Positions 62,381 to 64,000 of a stretch of 64,000 bases of DNA are shown here, piece by piece. The DNA is from Saccharomyces paradoxus. Taxonomy: Eukaryota > Ascomycota > Saccharomycetes > Saccharomycetales > Saccharomycetaceae. Positions within the stretch are counted from its first letter, which is position 1. Every line of letters begins with the position of its first letter. Location of the stretch: assembly GCF_002079055.1 (NCBI RefSeq), contig NC_047496.1, forward strand, positions 434,001-498,000. Direction: 5' to 3'. A program made the translations under genes and the position numbers. The notes under the pieces were generated by a model. That model was not told where the DNA came from, searched no databases, and saw only the letters and a program-made list of their open reading frames with translations.

Positions 62381-64000
62381 TTAATCTTCACGCCATTTAC
62401 CGATTTTTTTATACTGGAGGTAAAGAGTTTTGAAATATTGCTTCCCTGGTGTATCAAGGAAAGCATTCAATTGACTTAACTCATTCTGAGATAATATATC
62501 AAAAATCGCATGAATACCAGGCTGCAGACTCTTTTTTATGTTTAAATTGAACTGCGTCGTAATAGATAACTGTACATATTTCGTTAAAACCACAAGTACA
62601 TTTTTCCTAATGGACTGTTTTATTAAACTTATCTTGGAGCTCAAGTTATTTTTTGATCCATTTTGAGGGTTTGATACATTATAAGGTTCACAGTAGTTCG
62701 TTATTAATCTGGCTACAGCGTCTGCTGAATCTGTACGCAATGTATCATCATGCATTGCTACTGTTTCTAGTAACTGGCAAAGAACAGAGTTGATTAAATG
62801 GTGTCGATTGGAAAACTTAAACCTGTGTACTAATAGTATATGATCTATTACTTCGACAATATTAACAAATCCTTCATTGATTTCAATCGTTGACTCACGG
62901 TCTATTATAACGGCAAGGGTTTTTAAACAGAAAGGAAGCAGCATCTCAATACAATATTGACTAAATAGCCAGGGTTTCGAAACCAAAAGCTCCTTGATAG
63001 CATTAAACAGCAGGAAGAATGACTTGTAGCCAAATTTTTCAATGTCGCAACTGGTATAGGCTTCAAGTAAAGCAATCACGAATAGATGGTGACCAAGGCT
63101 ATTGTCCCTTGAGATCCTTTTCGACATTATGATAAAAATCCTCACAAATTTTTCGGCACAAGATTGGCTTATGGTGGAAAACGATTTAGCGCTGTTCCAG
63201 AGTAGGCGATTAAATGCATCAGGACCTCTTTTAAGACTTTCTTCCAAGCAAAAGCCCAAAGCAGGATCGCACTTATCTGTATGGTTAATATTCAAATATT
63301 CTGCAAAAATGTATTCCAACTTATCTTCTGCAAGAAGTGAATGAACCAAAAACATTTCCTGTTCTTCTGGTGCATGGTGTACTTTCTCAGAACGATATCG
63401 AAGCATGATTTTAGAGAACAGTTCCATAATTTCCGCTTTGTGCTTAGAAATATCACCTTGTCCAGCCGTTATGATGTTGTACAATGTAGACATTGATATT
63501 CTGAAAAGGGGGACTGCTTTAGAATCACATTCTTCTGAGTACTTTTTCAAAATTTCCACAGTATAACTAACTACCAAATCTTGTACATCTCTATGTTTGT
63601 TATCCGGTTTCAAAAATTTTGCGACAGTAAAGCCAGCAATAATCAGCTTGTTATCACAATTGGACAATGCAATTGACTTTTTGATGATATTGTAACCAGA
63701 TTCCAAGAACTTTTGACTCACAGGTTCTTTTGCCTGCGACAGATGATTAGTCCAAACTTTTTCGAAAATGGATTCTTTGTCTTCCATTTTTATTTCTTCA
63801 TGATCTGTTTCTGAAATTATCATTTCCGGGCTAATTATGGTTTTCTCACATAACTCATAGAAGTTTGTTTCAATATTAGTTTTGAAGGTTGGGCTTGATA
63901 ATAAATGAAGGATGCATTTTCTAGCAGCGGCACCAGAGCAAAATGATTCGTTCGTTAGGTTGTTAATGAGAGTCACTCTAACATTTTTGTTGATGCATTG
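62381..64000 (-). CDS. URB2: Urb2, C-terminal part (truncated by the window edge)
   Basis: The minus-strand frame stays open to the last base (its first listed start is only a GTG at 63976), so this is the C-terminal 539 residues of a longer gene. Synteny identifies URB2 (YJR041C), whose S. cerevisiae product is about 1170 residues. Urb2 is a nucleolar protein needed for early 60S subunit assembly, found with Npa1, Dbp6 and Rsa3. The visible part is helical with no enzymatic motif. The conserved C-terminal Urb2/Npa2 region ends in [18 protein letters not shown]. Confidence 0.92.
   Translation of the reverse strand, partial: QCINKNVRVTLINNLTNESFCSGAAARKCILHLLSSPTFKTNIETNFYELCEKTIISPEMIISETDHEEIKMEDKESIFEKVWTNHLSQAKEPVSQKFLESGYNIIKKSIALSNCDNKLIIAGFTVAKFLKPDNKHRDVQDLVVSYTVEILKKYSEECDSKAVPLFRISMSTLYNIITAGQGDISKHKAEIMELFSKIMLRYRSEKVHHAPEEQEMFLVHSLLAEDKLEYIFAEYLNINHTDKCDPALGFCLEESLKRGPDAFNRLLWNSAKSFSTISQSCAEKFVRIFIIMSKRISRDNSLGHHLFVIALLEAYTSCDIEKFGYKSFFLLFNAIKELLVSKPWLFSQYCIEMLLPFCLKTLAVIIDRESTIEINEGFVNIVEVIDHILLVHRFKFSNRHHLINSVLCQLLETVAMHDDTLRTDSADAVARLITNYCEPYNVSNPQNGSKNNLSSKISLIKQSIRKNVLVVLTKYVQLSITTQFNLNIKKSLQPGIHAIFDILSQNELSQLNAFLDTPGKQYFKTLYLQYKKIGKWRED

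Overview
This window is nuclear chromosomal DNA from a budding yeast of the Saccharomyces sensu stricto group. It is syntenic with the centromere-proximal right arm of S. cerevisiae chromosome X, running from CEN10 through the orthologues of YJR001W to YJR041C. The evidence is a canonical point centromere (CDEI-CDEII-CDEIII) at the left edge, dense and almost intron-free genes, yeast promoter elements, and proteins I recognise family by family in the expected order. Many proteins match my recollection of S. cerevisiae at well above 90 percent but not perfectly, and the two Ty1 elements that I recall between BNA1 and YJR030C in S288C are absent. I infer a close relative, most likely S. paradoxus, or a divergent S. 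cerevisiae strain. I could not run an alignment, so the species call is an inference.

Layout: CEN10 (129-248); AVT1, MPP10 (+); MRX12, SAG1 (-); APL1 (+); LSO1 (-); POL31, SUI2, MHO1 (+); TDH2 (-); a 1.6 kb intergenic region; MET3 (+); SPC1, YJR011C, PEX39/YJR012C (-); GPI14, TMA22, YJR015W (+); ILV3, ESS1, TES1, REC107/MER2 (-, one 80-nt intron); LSM8 (+); MDE1, BNA1 (-); the site lacking Ty1; RBH1/YJR030C, GEA1 (-); CPR7 (+); RAV1 (-); PET191, RAD26 (+); HUL4 (-); YJR039W, GEF1 (+); and the C-terminal part of URB2 (-), which runs off the right edge. I see no tRNA, rRNA or snoRNA gene, no intact transposon and no horizontally acquired cassette.

The genes are independent units covering housekeeping and regulated functions: amino-acid and sulfur metabolism (ILV3, MET3, MDE1), NAD synthesis (BNA1), glycolysis (TDH2), translation (SUI2, TMA22, LSO1), ribosome biogenesis (MPP10, URB2), trafficking (APL1, GEA1, RAV1, GEF1, AVT1), peroxisome function (PEX39, TES1), mating (SAG1), meiosis (REC107) and DNA metabolism (POL31, RAD26). 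Several promoters carry readable regulatory sites that fit their gene: alpha1/Mcm1 and Ste12-type sites for SAG1, Cbf1 and Met31/32 sites for MET3, a Gcn4 site for ILV3, an oleate response element for TES1, RRPE and PAC for MPP10, Abf1 and MCB for POL31, Aft1-type sites for LSO1, and Reb1 for SUI2.

I found no wholly new multi-gene system. The most unusual points are a perfect 32-bp palindrome holding two MCB sites upstream of RBH1, a TDH3-like block inside TDH2, a short PEX39 reading frame carrying an RPWE motif, the Mer1-type regulated intron of REC107, and the Ty1-free BNA1-RBH1 interval.
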